DNA from: Pseudomonas sp. RIT288 | Lineage (GTDB): Bacteria > Pseudomonadota > Gammaproteobacteria > Pseudomonadales > Pseudomonadaceae | Reading direction: 5' to 3' | Length of the DNA stretch: 64,000 nucleotides | NCBI RefSeq assembly: GCF_000631985.1 | Contig: NZ_JFYN01000012.1 | Coordinates: 372,001 to 436,000 of the forward strand | Shown: in pieces, positions 35,164 through 44,411 of the stretch | Numbering within the stretch: position 1 is the stretch's first letter | Layout: each line of letters begins with the position of its first letter | Translations under genes and position numbers: made by a program | The notes under the pieces: model-generated | The model's database searches: none | The model's input: the letters and a program-made list of their open reading frames with translations, nothing else | What the model was told of the DNA's origin: nothing

Positions 35164-38100
35164 ATGCAAAACCCGCAGATCGAACTGACAGAAGCTTACA
35201 CGGCGGCCATGCTGGAGGCGGTGATAGGGCAGAAGCTCTGGTCCGGTGGGGTGACGCTGAATACCCCTGATGAATTGAGCCGCTATCTGCTGCTCGACAC
35301 CCGTGACAGCGCGCAACTGCAAGCCACCCGGACATCATCGACCGTACGCTGCTTGCAGGAACACATACAGTCCGTCTACAGCGGCATGGAGCCGGGCTAC
35401 GAAGACAGCCACTTCGAAGGCGACGACCTGCACTACTGGTATCAATTCCTCAGCCACTACAGCACCTGGTCAGCCAATGTGCTACTTCGGGATCAAGCAG
35501 AAAACTACATCGTGCCGTCCCTGCGCCTGAAAAAAACCGCGCTGTTCCGCAACCTGGAAAATACCCTGAATCAAATGCGTCTGAGTACCGCGTCGGTGCA
35601 GCAGGGGCTGATGGAATACACCCAGGCTTTCCAGCGCCTGTGCGATCTGGATGTGCTCAGCGGTTACATCGATGGCGCGTCAGTCCAGGACGCGCGCTAT
35701 TACCTGGTCGGCCAGGAGCGCACGGCGCCGTTCGCCTATTTTCTGCGCAGCGTGAAGGTTGAACTGGACAACGCCAGTCGCAAAATCAATCCCGCTGCCT
35801 GGGGCGAATGGCAGAAGGTCGATCTCGCCACGTCTGGCCGCGTGGTCGACATCCGTTGTGTGATCTGGCTGGGGCTGCCAGTGATCGTCTGGTGCGAGTG
35901 GCGTGATCGCCAGATCGACAGTGAGGGTGTGGTGCAGAGCCCTTGGTCGCTGGAGATCAAACTGGCGTTCAGCACGCTGAACGGTCAGTGGTCAGCGCCA
36001 CTGTCACTGCATCAACGCGATTGCGAATATGACGTTTCCAACGGACGGCTGACGGTCGTGTCGCTGGGTGATGGCGATCCACGAGATGATCGCCTGGCCG
36101 TCTGCTACACCAATCGACACAGCCTGGACGGTCAGGCCCCGCTCCACGCTATCGAAATTCATGAAACCCGCGATGCATTGTTCCGCAAGGTGCCGGACGA
36201 TACGGCCACCTTGCTGGCGATGACGTTCGGGCGTTTCAGCGATGCTGCCAGCCTGCAACAGAAGGTGGTGCCGGCGGATTACTCGACCGTCGAGGTCAGC
36301 AGCTCAGTCGAGACGGCGGGCACGATCACCACGAATCTGAAGTTCGACACGATCTATACCCGCGAACGCGGGACGGATGGCAGTTTTTATGAAGTCCTCA
36401 GGGTTCGCGGGCGCTGCGATGCGGTCAGGGAGCAGGGGCGAGTGCTCGAACGGCTGTCGATCAGTTGGCGGGCAACCACGGCCAATACCTCGTTCGATAT
36501 CCGGATAAGCGCAACTGGCGAGCAGCAACTGCAGATCAGCCTGACGACTCGCCGGCAGCCGGCACAGGCCCACATCGTTCAGTTGTACGACGGTTCGACC
36601 AGCAAAAATGTCCACTCTTTTGCCATCGAGGATTTCAAGGAAACCTCTCTCGGTGACGGTATCTGGGTGGCCGAAGCCGTCACTCCACTGAGCAATGAAT
36701 TGCTGGTGCTGCTGTTGACAAGAACCCAGGACGAGGTGCGCGCCGGTGCCGGTTTCTCCATCAGCGGATTGGGTGACGCCGTATTGAACGAACAGAATCG
36801 GCTGGTACCGAAGATCCTTCATGTCCCCGTGGTGTTCAGTCTGAAGTTTGGCGCACGGACTCAGAACGATCCTGTGGACTGGGTTTCGACCGGCGTTCTG
36901 GACGGCAACTACGCAACCCCTTGGCGCACCTATCGTCGCCAGACCCCATCGGCGGGCATCGAAAGTTTTCCGATAGGCGAGCAAATCGAATTCACTTTCG
37001 GTGAAGTGCCCGAAGGTAACAAGGGGCATGGTCGCAACAGGTTTTCGGTCACGCTCACGCAGCGACCACGGCTGTACGAGACCCCGACCCTCGACAAGAG
37101 CAGTACCGAGGGCGCGCAGTTTTTGAGTTTCAACAACAGTGCTCAGACACTCAAATATTCACGTCTGAATTCGATTCACGGTTCGGTGCTGACCAGCCGC
37201 GCGACAATCTCTGTGGATGCATTGCTGTCCTGGGATACCCAGCATGTCGAGGAGCCTCGCATGCCCAATGGTGCTATCGAGCAGAACGGGCCGTTCGATG
37301 GCTGCAATGGTCTGTACTTCTGGGAGTTGTTCTTCCATACGCCGGATCTGGTCGGTGTCAGGCTGTCGGCAGAAGGGCGCCCACGTGAGGCACAGGGCTG
37401 GTACGAATATGTGTTCGACCCACTGGCGCGTGAGGTTGTCCCGGTCGAGGAGCCCCTTCCTGAAGACCCGCCGGTGATCCCGGCGCCCGCCTACTGGCGT
37501 TGCCGTCCGCTGCAAAACGCCGACATCGAATGTTCCTATGAAAGTGCGGCGCCCTCAGACCCGGATGCCATTGGCTACTGCGCGCCCGTGCACTTCAAGA
37601 TCGCGATTTTCCTGCGCTATGTGCAAAACCTGATCGAGTGGGGTGATGCACTTTATCGGCACCTGGATTACGACAGCATGGTGCAAGCAGCGCTCAATTA
37701 CAGCAGGGCGCTGACCCTGCTCGGTGAGGAACCGGTCACGCGAACGGCGAGCAACTGGCAACCCAGGAGGCTCGGCGAGATCCTGGACCTGATCAGCGAA
37801 CGCGACCCGCTCAAGGCGTTCGAAGCGAGCCTTGAACTGAGTCCGGCCGATGTGCCGACCGCGATGCAAGGCACGCCGTATTTCGATCTGCTGGGTTGCG
37901 AAGTATTCCGGCCGGGTATCAATGAACGCCCCAAGGCAATGTGGGATCAGCTCAATGCGCGACTGAACAACTTGCGCAACAACCGCTCGATCGATGGTCA
38001 GCCGTTGTCACTTCCGTTGTTCAGCCGGATGATGGATCCGCTGGAACTGTTGCGTGCTCAGGGCAATGGCAATCAGGGGCTGGCGCGCAATCCAGGCGGT

Positions 38101-39687
38101 CAGGTGCAGGTGGTGCCATACAAGTGGCAGACCGTCTACAGCCTGGCGTTGCAGGGCGTGGAGTTTCTGATTCAACAGGAGGATCAGTTGCGCTCCTGGC
38201 TGGAACTGCGTGATCGCGGCGAACTGGAGACTCTGCAGCAGAGCCATCTGATCGAACTGGCCGACTACACCCGGGCCATTCAGGAAGCGACGATTGCCCA
38301 GATCGAGGCGGCTGCCGCGTCATTGCGCCAAAGCGAGAGCATGCTTATCGCTCGCGCGCAGCACTATGAGGCGCTGGCGCTGGAGGGGGTTTCCGAGGCA
38401 GAGAACCTTGCTCTGCATAAAAGCCGATCATCCCGGGACTGGGGTATTGCGAGCCAGGCCCTTCGGACGTTGGGAGGGGCGCTGGATACGTTTCCCAATA
38501 TCGGGGGAACATCGTTCGGCGGCTACCGTATAGCCGGGCCCGCTTATGCCTTGGCCGATGGCTTGCAAATCGCAAGCGACGTTTTGCGCAGCGAGGCCGA
38601 GGAAATCAGCATCACCGAGCAGTACCGGCGACGCCAGCAGGAGTGGGAGTTGGCCCGTGATCAGTCACTGGCCGAAGTGCGGGTGTTGCGTGAGCAACTG
38701 CTGGCCCAGGAACACGCGCTCAGCGCAGCCCGTGCCAGTCTGCAGCAGAGCGAAATCGTCAATAACCAGGCTCTGGCGGTGTATGCGTTCTATCAAAACC
38801 GCGCGACCGGCCAGGCGTTGAGCAACTGGGTGGTCGGGCAGATCAAGACGTTGATTTACCAGGTCTACGACGTTGTCGCCGGCCTGTGCCTGTGCGCCGA
38901 AACCTGTTGGCAGTATGAACTGGGTGATTACCAGAGCCGGTTTGTCCGCCCTGATGTGTGGATGGACAACTGCCATGGATTCACCACCGGGCAGTCACTG
39001 AAGCTCGATCTGCTACGAATGGCCGCTGCGCGCATCAAGCGTGACGAGCACCGCCTGCAACTGGTCAAGACGATTTCGTTGCGTGACCTTGATCCGGTCG
39101 CATGGGATGAATTCAAAGGGTCGGGAAAGCTGTCGATCAAACTCAACGAAAAGCTCTTCAATGAAGACTATCCGGGGCATTACTGCCGCCAGGTGAAAGG
39201 GCTCTCGCTGACATTTCCGGGGTTGTTGGGGCCGTACCAGAATATCTGTGCAACCCTGGTGCAGATCACCAGTTCCACGCTGCTGGCGCCGGACATTGAA
39301 GGCGTGAAGTATCTGCATGACCCGGCCACTGGAAGTCCATCGCCCGGCTCATTGGTGCAGAACCTGCGCCCCTATCAGCAGATCGGCCTGTCTCTGGGAC
39401 TGGACGACAACGGAATGGCCAGCCATATCGATGGTGACCGCTATCTGCCGTTCGAAGGAACCGGCGTACACGCCGAATACCTGCTGACCCTGCCGCGCCA
39501 TGAACAGCCCGCTCAAGGCAGCCTGCTGGACTCACTGACGAACCTCATTCTGACGCTGGTGTACCAGGCACGGGATGGAGGACCGTCGTTCGCCGATCAG
39601 GTCGACGGTCTGCTCACCACCAACAACCTTGACGATTCGCCCGGCACGGCCGTACGCGCCCAGCGGGCAGGGAAGACACAACCATGA
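35164..39687 (+). CDS. Tc toxin subunit A, C-terminal chain (pore-forming and TcB-binding)
   Basis: A 1507-residue protein carrying the C-terminal hallmarks of TcA. A neuraminidase-like/shell region precedes about residue 1000. Long helices from about 1040 to 1200 include a glycine-rich apolar hairpin (PNIGGTSFGGYRIAGPAYAL, near 1110) that should be the pore tip. The TcB-binding domain (from about 1175) shows NQALAVYAFYQNRATGQALS, QYELGDYQSRFVRP, CRQVKGLSLTFPGLLGPYQN and YLPFEGTGVHAEYLLTLP. Five such chains should build the syringe channel that receives the TcB-TcC cocoon. GGGAG is six bases before the ATG, and the gap to the preceding gene is 2 bp, so equal synthesis of both chains is likely. 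Confidence 0.92.
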   Translation: MQNPQIELTEAYTAAMLEAVIGQKLWSGGVTLNTPDELSRYLLLDTRDSAQLQATRTSSTVRCLQEHIQSVYSGMEPGYEDSHFEGDDLHYWYQFLSHYSTWSANVLLRDQAENYIVPSLRLKKTALFRNLENTLNQMRLSTASVQQGLMEYTQAFQRLCDLDVLSGYIDGASVQDARYYLVGQERTAPFAYFLRSVKVELDNASRKINPAAWGEWQKVDLATSGRVVDIRCVIWLGLPVIVWCEWRDRQIDSEGVVQSPWSLEIKLAFSTLNGQWSAPLSLHQRDCEYDVSNGRLTVVSLGDGDPRDDRLAVCYTNRHSLDGQAPLHAIEIHETRDALFRKVPDDTATLLAMTFGRFSDAASLQQKVVPADYSTVEVSSSVETAGTITTNLKFDTIYTRERGTDGSFYEVLRVRGRCDAVREQGRVLERLSISWRATTANTSFDIRISATGEQQLQISLTTRRQPAQAHIVQLYDGSTSKNVHSFAIEDFKETSLGDGIWVAEAVTPLSNELLVLLLTRTQDEVRAGAGFSISGLGDAVLNEQNRLVPKILHVPVVFSLKFGARTQNDPVDWVSTGVLDGNYATPWRTYRRQTPSAGIESFPIGEQIEFTFGEVPEGNKGHGRNRFSVTLTQRPRLYETPTLDKSSTEGAQFLSFNNSAQTLKYSRLNSIHGSVLTSRATISVDALLSWDTQHVEEPRMPNGAIEQNGPFDGCNGLYFWELFFHTPDLVGVRLSAEGRPREAQGWYEYVFDPLAREVVPVEEPLPEDPPVIPAPAYWRCRPLQNADIECSYESAAPSDPDAIGYCAPVHFKIAIFLRYVQNLIEWGDALYRHLDYDSMVQAALNYSRALTLLGEEPVTRTASNWQPRRLGEILDLISERDPLKAFEASLELSPADVPTAMQGTPYFDLLGCEVFRPGINERPKAMWDQLNARLNNLRNNRSIDGQPLSLPLFSRMMDPLELLRAQGNGNQGLARNPGGQVQVVPYKWQTVYSLALQGVEFLIQQEDQLRSWLELRDRGELETLQQSHLIELADYTRAIQEATIAQIEAAAASLRQSESMLIARAQHYEALALEGVSEAENLALHKSRSSRDWGIASQALRTLGGALDTFPNIGGTSFGGYRIAGPAYALADGLQIASDVLRSEAEEISITEQYRRRQQEWELARDQSLAEVRVLREQLLAQEHALSAARASLQQSEIVNNQALAVYAFYQNRATGQALSNWVVGQIKTLIYQVYDVVAGLCLCAETCWQYELGDYQSRFVRPDVWMDNCHGFTTGQSLKLDLLRMAAARIKRDEHRLQLVKTISLRDLDPVAWDEFKGSGKLSIKLNEKLFNEDYPGHYCRQVKGLSLTFPGLLGPYQNICATLVQITSSTLLAPDIEGVKYLHDPATGSPSPGSLVQNLRPYQQIGLSLGLDDNGMASHIDGDRYLPFEGTGVHAEYLLTLPRHEQPAQGSLLDSLTNLILTLVYQARDGGPSFADQVDGLLTTNNLDDSPGTAVRAQRAGKTQP

Positions 39688-41960
39688 ACCGGAAAGATAT
39701 CCTTGCCCGTGACAGCTTTTTGGTCAACGGCGACTTCAACAATGGTCTGAACGGCTGGACGTACAATGACGAGCGAAGGGTCACTCGTCAGGAAGGGGTG
39801 TGGGACGGCCGCACAATCGGCTTCATGAACGCTGTGAATGGCGGTGACGCTTACCAGTCGATCACATTGGCAACGATGCCGCGCCCGACACCGGGTCGGG
39901 CCGATTACAAACTGCTGTTTCACTACGAGGCAGTACAGGGCGCGCAAGGTACGTTGCGGATCAATCCCGGGCTCGGTGGAGAAGTAGACCTGACCCTGGT
40001 GCCTTCGCGCCTGATGGAGACCGGGCCGACGGTCGGTCCCGACGGCCTGCTGCTCGATCTTTACCTGGTCGAATACGTGCATATGCTTACGCTGCAGCGT
40101 GACGAGGAGACGGTCAAGTTGACCGTTATCAGTCCGGACAATGGCGGGCCGGGTCGCCCTGGCGCTGTACGATTCGCGTTGGCCAGCGTCGAATTGGTGC
40201 TGGAGCCTTTGCGCCTGGACCGGGTGTTTATCGACGGCGAAGGGCAGTTGCCTGGCGACAGGCTGCACCTGTGCTTTGGCGCCAGCCATGAGCTGACACT
40301 GCAACTGGCGAGCGACAGTGTCTGGATGGGCACCCGCGCGGGGTTGCTGGTCAACGACGAAGAGCAGGACCCTGAAGGTGTGCTGGTAGCCAGTCCGCCC
40401 TGGGGACGGGAGCATCCCGTCATCGATCCATGGACGATCTCCTGCGACCGGATTACTCAGGACATACAGATCGAGCGCAGCCTGTCCGTGCGCAGTCAGT
40501 ACACCGCCGACACCTATCTGCTGCAGGCGGTTTGCGGGCATTTCCAGCTCGATGTCGTCGCGTTGCAGGGGCCCCAGTGGTATCCGGTGATCGACCTCGC
40601 GCAGGAGGTGGAGCTTCGGGTTCTGGTGCAATCGCATTACACCGAAACACCGCTGGGCAACCGGATGGTGAAGTTCATGCCCAACGCCGAAAGCCCCTTG
40701 ATCGGCCTGGATGTTGTCGCCCAGTGGGCCAACGCCTCGGATCGAGTACTCAATGCCAGGCTTGACCCCGAGCATGAGCGGGAGCTGCCCAGCAATGGTC
40801 TGCAGTGGACGCTCGATGCAGTCAGGAGTGAACGAGAAGGGCCGTTGGCGCTGGCCGTGGAGCTGCCACAGGCGAGTTTTGCTTACCCGGCCATGAAGAT
40901 GTTGCTGGCTCACAACCGGATCGACGATGCCGATCTGCGTGGTCCGACGTTTGATCTGTTCGTTGGTCAAAGCACTTTTCTGGAAGTCAGAAGCCGCTCG
41001 TATTACACCGGACGTGACGTGCCGGGCACCGAGGTCAGTTTTGCGCACCAAGAAGGGACTGCAACGCCCATTCGGACACAGGACAATGGCTGGGCGAGTT
41101 TTCCGTTCACCGCCACTCGGCCAGGCAGGACGCAGGTCGTTGCCACCGTACCCAGTCCCTACGACGGGCCCGACGCCGCACGTTCATTCACCTTCGACTT
41201 CGAAGTGCTGGAGGCCGTCACTGCATCGGGACCCGCCGCAGAGCTGGCCTTGCCCTTGCGCGATGAAGCTCAACGGCCCATGCCGGTTGATGCCGAGATT
41301 GCCGAGGTGCGCAATCCGACGTTCGACCCGCTGGTAGGGGAAAGCGTCGTGATGGGTCTGAAGATACGGCTCTCGGGTACTCGCCACGCAGCCTCCGGCG
41401 TTGAAGTGATCTTCCGGGCGGGACCAGACATTGTGCGGGTAATGACGAATGGCGAAGGCTGGGCGTTGTTTTCCTGGAAGGTGTCGCGGGTCGGGGACAT
41501 GGAGGTGCTTGCCACACTGGACAACCTCAATGAGGAAGTGCTCGACTCGGCTCGATCCCATACCTTCGAGTTCACGGCACTGGCCGCCAATGTCTGGAAC
41601 GATGCGCTGATCCAGTTGAACACGGAGCCGAAAACGGCCTGGGGCGAGAGAACCCTGTTTCCACGAACCCCTCAGGTTCATACCATTACGTTGTTGGTCG
41701 ACAACGCCACCAGCCATCTGCTCAATCGCGACATCTGCCTCGGATTGAAAGGCTATTCCTCTGCCCGGGAATTGGGCCTGACCAGTGTGGAACCGGCACT
41801 CGGCGTCTATCGGCGATTGACCTCCGCCGGTTTGAGCTGGCGCTGCATCGGTACGATCGGTGGTGCGTATGACCTGCAAGTGGAAGCGTCGCGTCTGCTC
41901 AATCTCTCGCCGCTCAATCCGATGTCGTTGGGGCCGGTGCCGGCGACCGGACTGAGTTAA
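39684..41960 (+). CDS. Tc-operon partner with carbohydrate-binding-like head and Ig-like domains
   Basis: A 758-residue product whose ATG overlaps the previous stop by four bases (ATGA). Residues 15-28 read NGDFNNGLNGWTYN, the opening signature of CBM4/9-type jelly-roll carbohydrate-binding modules, and the predicted beta-rich head runs to about residue 175. The middle is unassigned. Two Ig/Big-like modules follow: TYFTGRDVPGTEVSF-type near 435-530 and HAASGVEVIFRAG near 570-640. There is no signal peptide. It resembles the C-terminal modules of the first TcA chain in style. A detached receptor-binding or targeting part of the TcA assembly is my inference. The stop lies 2 bp from the convergent DUF58 gene. 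Confidence 0.75.
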   Translation: MNRKDILARDSFLVNGDFNNGLNGWTYNDERRVTRQEGVWDGRTIGFMNAVNGGDAYQSITLATMPRPTPGRADYKLLFHYEAVQGAQGTLRINPGLGGEVDLTLVPSRLMETGPTVGPDGLLLDLYLVEYVHMLTLQRDEETVKLTVISPDNGGPGRPGAVRFALASVELVLEPLRLDRVFIDGEGQLPGDRLHLCFGASHELTLQLASDSVWMGTRAGLLVNDEEQDPEGVLVASPPWGREHPVIDPWTISCDRITQDIQIERSLSVRSQYTADTYLLQAVCGHFQLDVVALQGPQWYPVIDLAQEVELRVLVQSHYTETPLGNRMVKFMPNAESPLIGLDVVAQWANASDRVLNARLDPEHERELPSNGLQWTLDAVRSEREGPLALAVELPQASFAYPAMKMLLAHNRIDDADLRGPTFDLFVGQSTFLEVRSRSYYTGRDVPGTEVSFAHQEGTATPIRTQDNGWASFPFTATRPGRTQVVATVPSPYDGPDAARSFTFDFEVLEAVTASGPAAELALPLRDEAQRPMPVDAEIAEVRNPTFDPLVGESVVMGLKIRLSGTRHAASGVEVIFRAGPDIVRVMTNGEGWALFSWKVSRVGDMEVLATLDNLNEEVLDSARSHTFEFTALAANVWNDALIQLNTEPKTAWGERTLFPRTPQVHTITLLVDNATSHLLNRDICLGLKGYSSARELGLTSVEPALGVYRRLTSAGLSWRCIGTIGGAYDLQVEASRLLNLSPLNPMSLGPVPATGLS

Positions 41961-41962
41961 AA

Positions 41963-43294
41963 CTAGAGCACCGCGGTTTTTTTCCAGCTCAGGTAATGCG
42001 TCACCAGACCCGGTCCCAACGCTTTGGGCCGGGTTTGCAGCACCGCGACGCCATGCGCAAGCAACTGCTCATGGCGTTGCGCCGTGGCATTGAGGTAATC
42101 CACCGTGGCGCAATAGGTCAATGCTTCATCCAGTGTTTGCACCGGCTGCTGACGCAATTGCTCCAGTACGCCTTCCTGAAGACTTGCCACCAGCACGCGG
42201 TGCTGGCGACTCAAGTGTGTGACGGCGTCCAGCAGATCGTCATCGTCGTCGTCACGCAGATTGGTGATCAGTATCACCAAGGCCCGGCGCTTTTGTCGGG
42301 ACAGCAATCGATTGGCCGCCGCCCGATAGTCGGCGGGGCGTTGACTGCTGTCCAGGTCATAGACTGAATCGAGCAGCCTGTTGAGCTGCCCGTGGCCCTT
42401 GACCGGGGCCAGATAGCGCGTCTGATCACCGGCAAACGTGCACAGCCCCACCGCATCACCCTGACGCAACGCCACATAACCGAGCAGCAGACAAGCATTC
42501 AACGCATGGTCGAAGTGCGACAGTTCATCATCCTGGCTGTGCATGCGTCGGCCGCAATCGAGCAGGAACATGATCTGCTGGTCGCGTTCGTCCTCGTACT
42601 CGCGGGCAATCGGTGTGCGCTGGCGGGCGGTGGCTTTCCAGTCGATCTGGCGCAGGCTGTCGCCTTCGCGAAATTCGCGCAACTGATGAAACTCCAGACC
42701 TTGCCCGCGACGCTGGCGCTGGCGCACGCCGAGCTGGCTGAGCCAGTTGTCCACCGCCAGCAACTGCCCACCGTAGAGCTTTGCAAAGTCCGGGTAGACG
42801 CGGATGTCGCCGCTCACGGCGAGCAGGCGTTTGCCAGTCCACAGACCGAACGGGCTGGGCAGGTTGATTTCGCAATGTTCGAAGCTGAAGTGACCGCGCT
42901 TGAGCGGGCGCAGGCGATAAACGACCTCGCTGAATTGCCCGGGTTGCAGTTCAACTGCCAGCGGCAGGTTTTCGAAGCTCAGGCCCTGTGGCACGTGGTC
43001 GAAAATCTTCAGCGCGACCGGTTCGTTGAAGTCATGGCTGAGCTGCAGGTGCACCTCGCTCCAACGGCCGAGTGCCAGGCTGCCAGGTATCTGCCGCTGG
43101 ATGCGCGGCGAGGGCAGATTGTTCAGGCGCAGCGCATCGATGAGCGCGAGTACCAGCAGGGCCAGGAGCAAGCCCCAGTTGATCGACAACAGCGTGGCGG
43201 GCACGTCGATGTCGAGGGCTTGCAGCGTGCCCGTGAGGATACCGATGAGGCACAGGGCGGCGAGCCAGATCAATAACAGGCGTGAGGGTTTCAT
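41963..43294 (-). CDS. DUF58-domain membrane protein (von Willebrand A-like)
   Basis: A 443-residue protein with two N-terminal membrane segments (about 6-28 and 36-54). The DUF58 signature is REFREGDSLRQIDWKATARQ near residue 210, followed by a vWA-like fold with a MIDAS-like start (IMFLLDCGRRMHS). DUF58 proteins work with MoxR ATPases, which lie just upstream here. The chain is the last gene of a leftward operon, separated from moxR by a REP element. Substrate and role are unknown; assembly or stress roles at the envelope are typical proposals for MoxR/vWA pairs. Confidence 0.87.
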   Translation of the reverse strand: MKPSRLLLIWLAALCLIGILTGTLQALDIDVPATLLSINWGLLLALLVLALIDALRLNNLPSPRIQRQIPGSLALGRWSEVHLQLSHDFNEPVALKIFDHVPQGLSFENLPLAVELQPGQFSEVVYRLRPLKRGHFSFEHCEINLPSPFGLWTGKRLLAVSGDIRVYPDFAKLYGGQLLAVDNWLSQLGVRQRQRRGQGLEFHQLREFREGDSLRQIDWKATARQRTPIAREYEDERDQQIMFLLDCGRRMHSQDDELSHFDHALNACLLLGYVALRQGDAVGLCTFAGDQTRYLAPVKGHGQLNRLLDSVYDLDSSQRPADYRAAANRLLSRQKRRALVILITNLRDDDDDDLLDAVTHLSRQHRVLVASLQEGVLEQLRQQPVQTLDEALTYCATVDYLNATAQRHEQLLAHGVAVLQTRPKALGPGLVTHYLSWKKTAVL

Positions 43295-43318
43295 GGTGCT
43301 GCACCGGTTTGTCTGCTG

Positions 43319-43392
43319 AAAAGATCGCAGCCTGCGTCAGCTCCTACATGGAGCGCGATCCCCAGCAGGAGCTGCCGCAGGCTGCGATCTTT
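43319..43392. repeat. REP-type inverted repeat, family B
   Basis: AAAAGATCGCAGCCTGCGTC and inverted partner, inside the moxR-DUF58 operon gap, where it may reduce expression or stability of the distal gene. Confidence 0.8.
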
Positions 43393-43409
43393 CGATCTTT
43401 TCCGGATGC

Positions 43410-44411
43410 TCACAGACGCGGCGCCGGCACTTGGTCGAGCAGTTGCTGCAACACCTGATCGACCTGCAGACCTTCGATGTCCAGCTCCGGCGCCACCCGC
43501 ACCCGATGGCGCAGCACGGAGAGCGCGCAGCCCTTGATGTCATCGGGAATCACGAACTCGCCACCACGCAACAACGCACGGGCGCGGGCGCAACGCACCA
43601 GCGCAATCGAGGCGCGTGGCCCGGCACCGAGGGTCAGGCCGGGCCAGGAGCGGGTGCTGCGCGCCAGGCGCACGGCGTAATCGAGCACTTGATCGTCGAT
43701 CGGCAGATCGCTGGCGATGCGTTGCAAGGCTTGCACGTCCTTGGCTTGCAGGACCGTGCGCAGCGGCTGCACGTCGAGCATGTCGGCGCGGGTCGAGCGG
43801 CTGACCTGACGCACCATGTTCAGCTCCTGCTCGGCCTCGGGGTAATCCATGCGCACCTTGAGCATAAAGCGGTCGAGCTCGGCTTCCGGCAATGGATAAG
43901 TGCCTTCCTGTTCGATCGGGTTCTGGGTGGCGAGCACCATGAACGGCTGGGCGATCGGCAGCGCCCGACCTTCGAGGGTGACCTGGCGTTCCTGCATCGC
44001 TTCGAGCAACGCCGCCTGGGTTTTTGCCGGGGCGCGGTTGATCTCGTCGGCCAGCAGCAGGTTAGTGAACAGCGGCCCCTTGCGCAGCTTGAACTGCTCG
44101 GTGTGCAGGTCGTACACCGCGTGGCCGGTGACGTCGCTGGGCATCAGGTCCGGGGTGAACTGGATGCGCGCGAACTCGCCGCCGAAGCAGCGCGCCAGCG
44201 CCCGTACCAGCAAGGTCTTGCCCAGCCCCGGAACGCCCTCAAGCAGCACATGGCCGCCGGCGATCAGCGCGGTCAGCACATCGTCGATCACGCTGTTCTG
44301 GCCGATCAGGGCCTTCTGCAATTCGCCGCGCAGTGCTTGCGCCAACTGGCTGGCACGCTGGCGTTGCTGGGCGGCGTGGCTGGCGCTGCCGGGCTCGATC
44401 TGTTCACTCAT
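43410..44411 (-). CDS. MoxR-family AAA+ ATPase
   Basis: A 333-residue AAA+ protein. Walker A is GVPGLGKTLL, Walker B LLLADEINRAPAK, sensor 1 lies in LATQNPIEQEGTYPLPEA, and the C-terminal lid contains SIALVRCARARALL. MoxR ATPases act as chaperones for vWA/DUF58 partners. GAGGAA precedes the ATG, and the start overlaps the DUF4350 gene by four bases (ATGA). Confidence 0.94.
   Translation of the reverse strand: MSEQIEPGSASHAAQQRQRASQLAQALRGELQKALIGQNSVIDDVLTALIAGGHVLLEGVPGLGKTLLVRALARCFGGEFARIQFTPDLMPSDVTGHAVYDLHTEQFKLRKGPLFTNLLLADEINRAPAKTQAALLEAMQERQVTLEGRALPIAQPFMVLATQNPIEQEGTYPLPEAELDRFMLKVRMDYPEAEQELNMVRQVSRSTRADMLDVQPLRTVLQAKDVQALQRIASDLPIDDQVLDYAVRLARSTRSWPGLTLGAGPRASIALVRCARARALLRGGEFVIPDDIKGCALSVLRHRVRVAPELDIEGLQVDQVLQQLLDQVPAPRL

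Noticed and set aside
32855..35338. 827-codon antisense frame across the first tcA gene
   Set aside because: The sense strand carries a recognisable TcA chain with ribosome sites and operon coupling; the antisense product is Arg/Gln/His-rich, as GC-rich shadows are.
10399..41960. Prophage or tailocin carrying the toxin
   Set aside because: No integrase, capsid, tail, holin or lysin genes and no att-like repeats or tRNA are visible; flanks are housekeeping genes.
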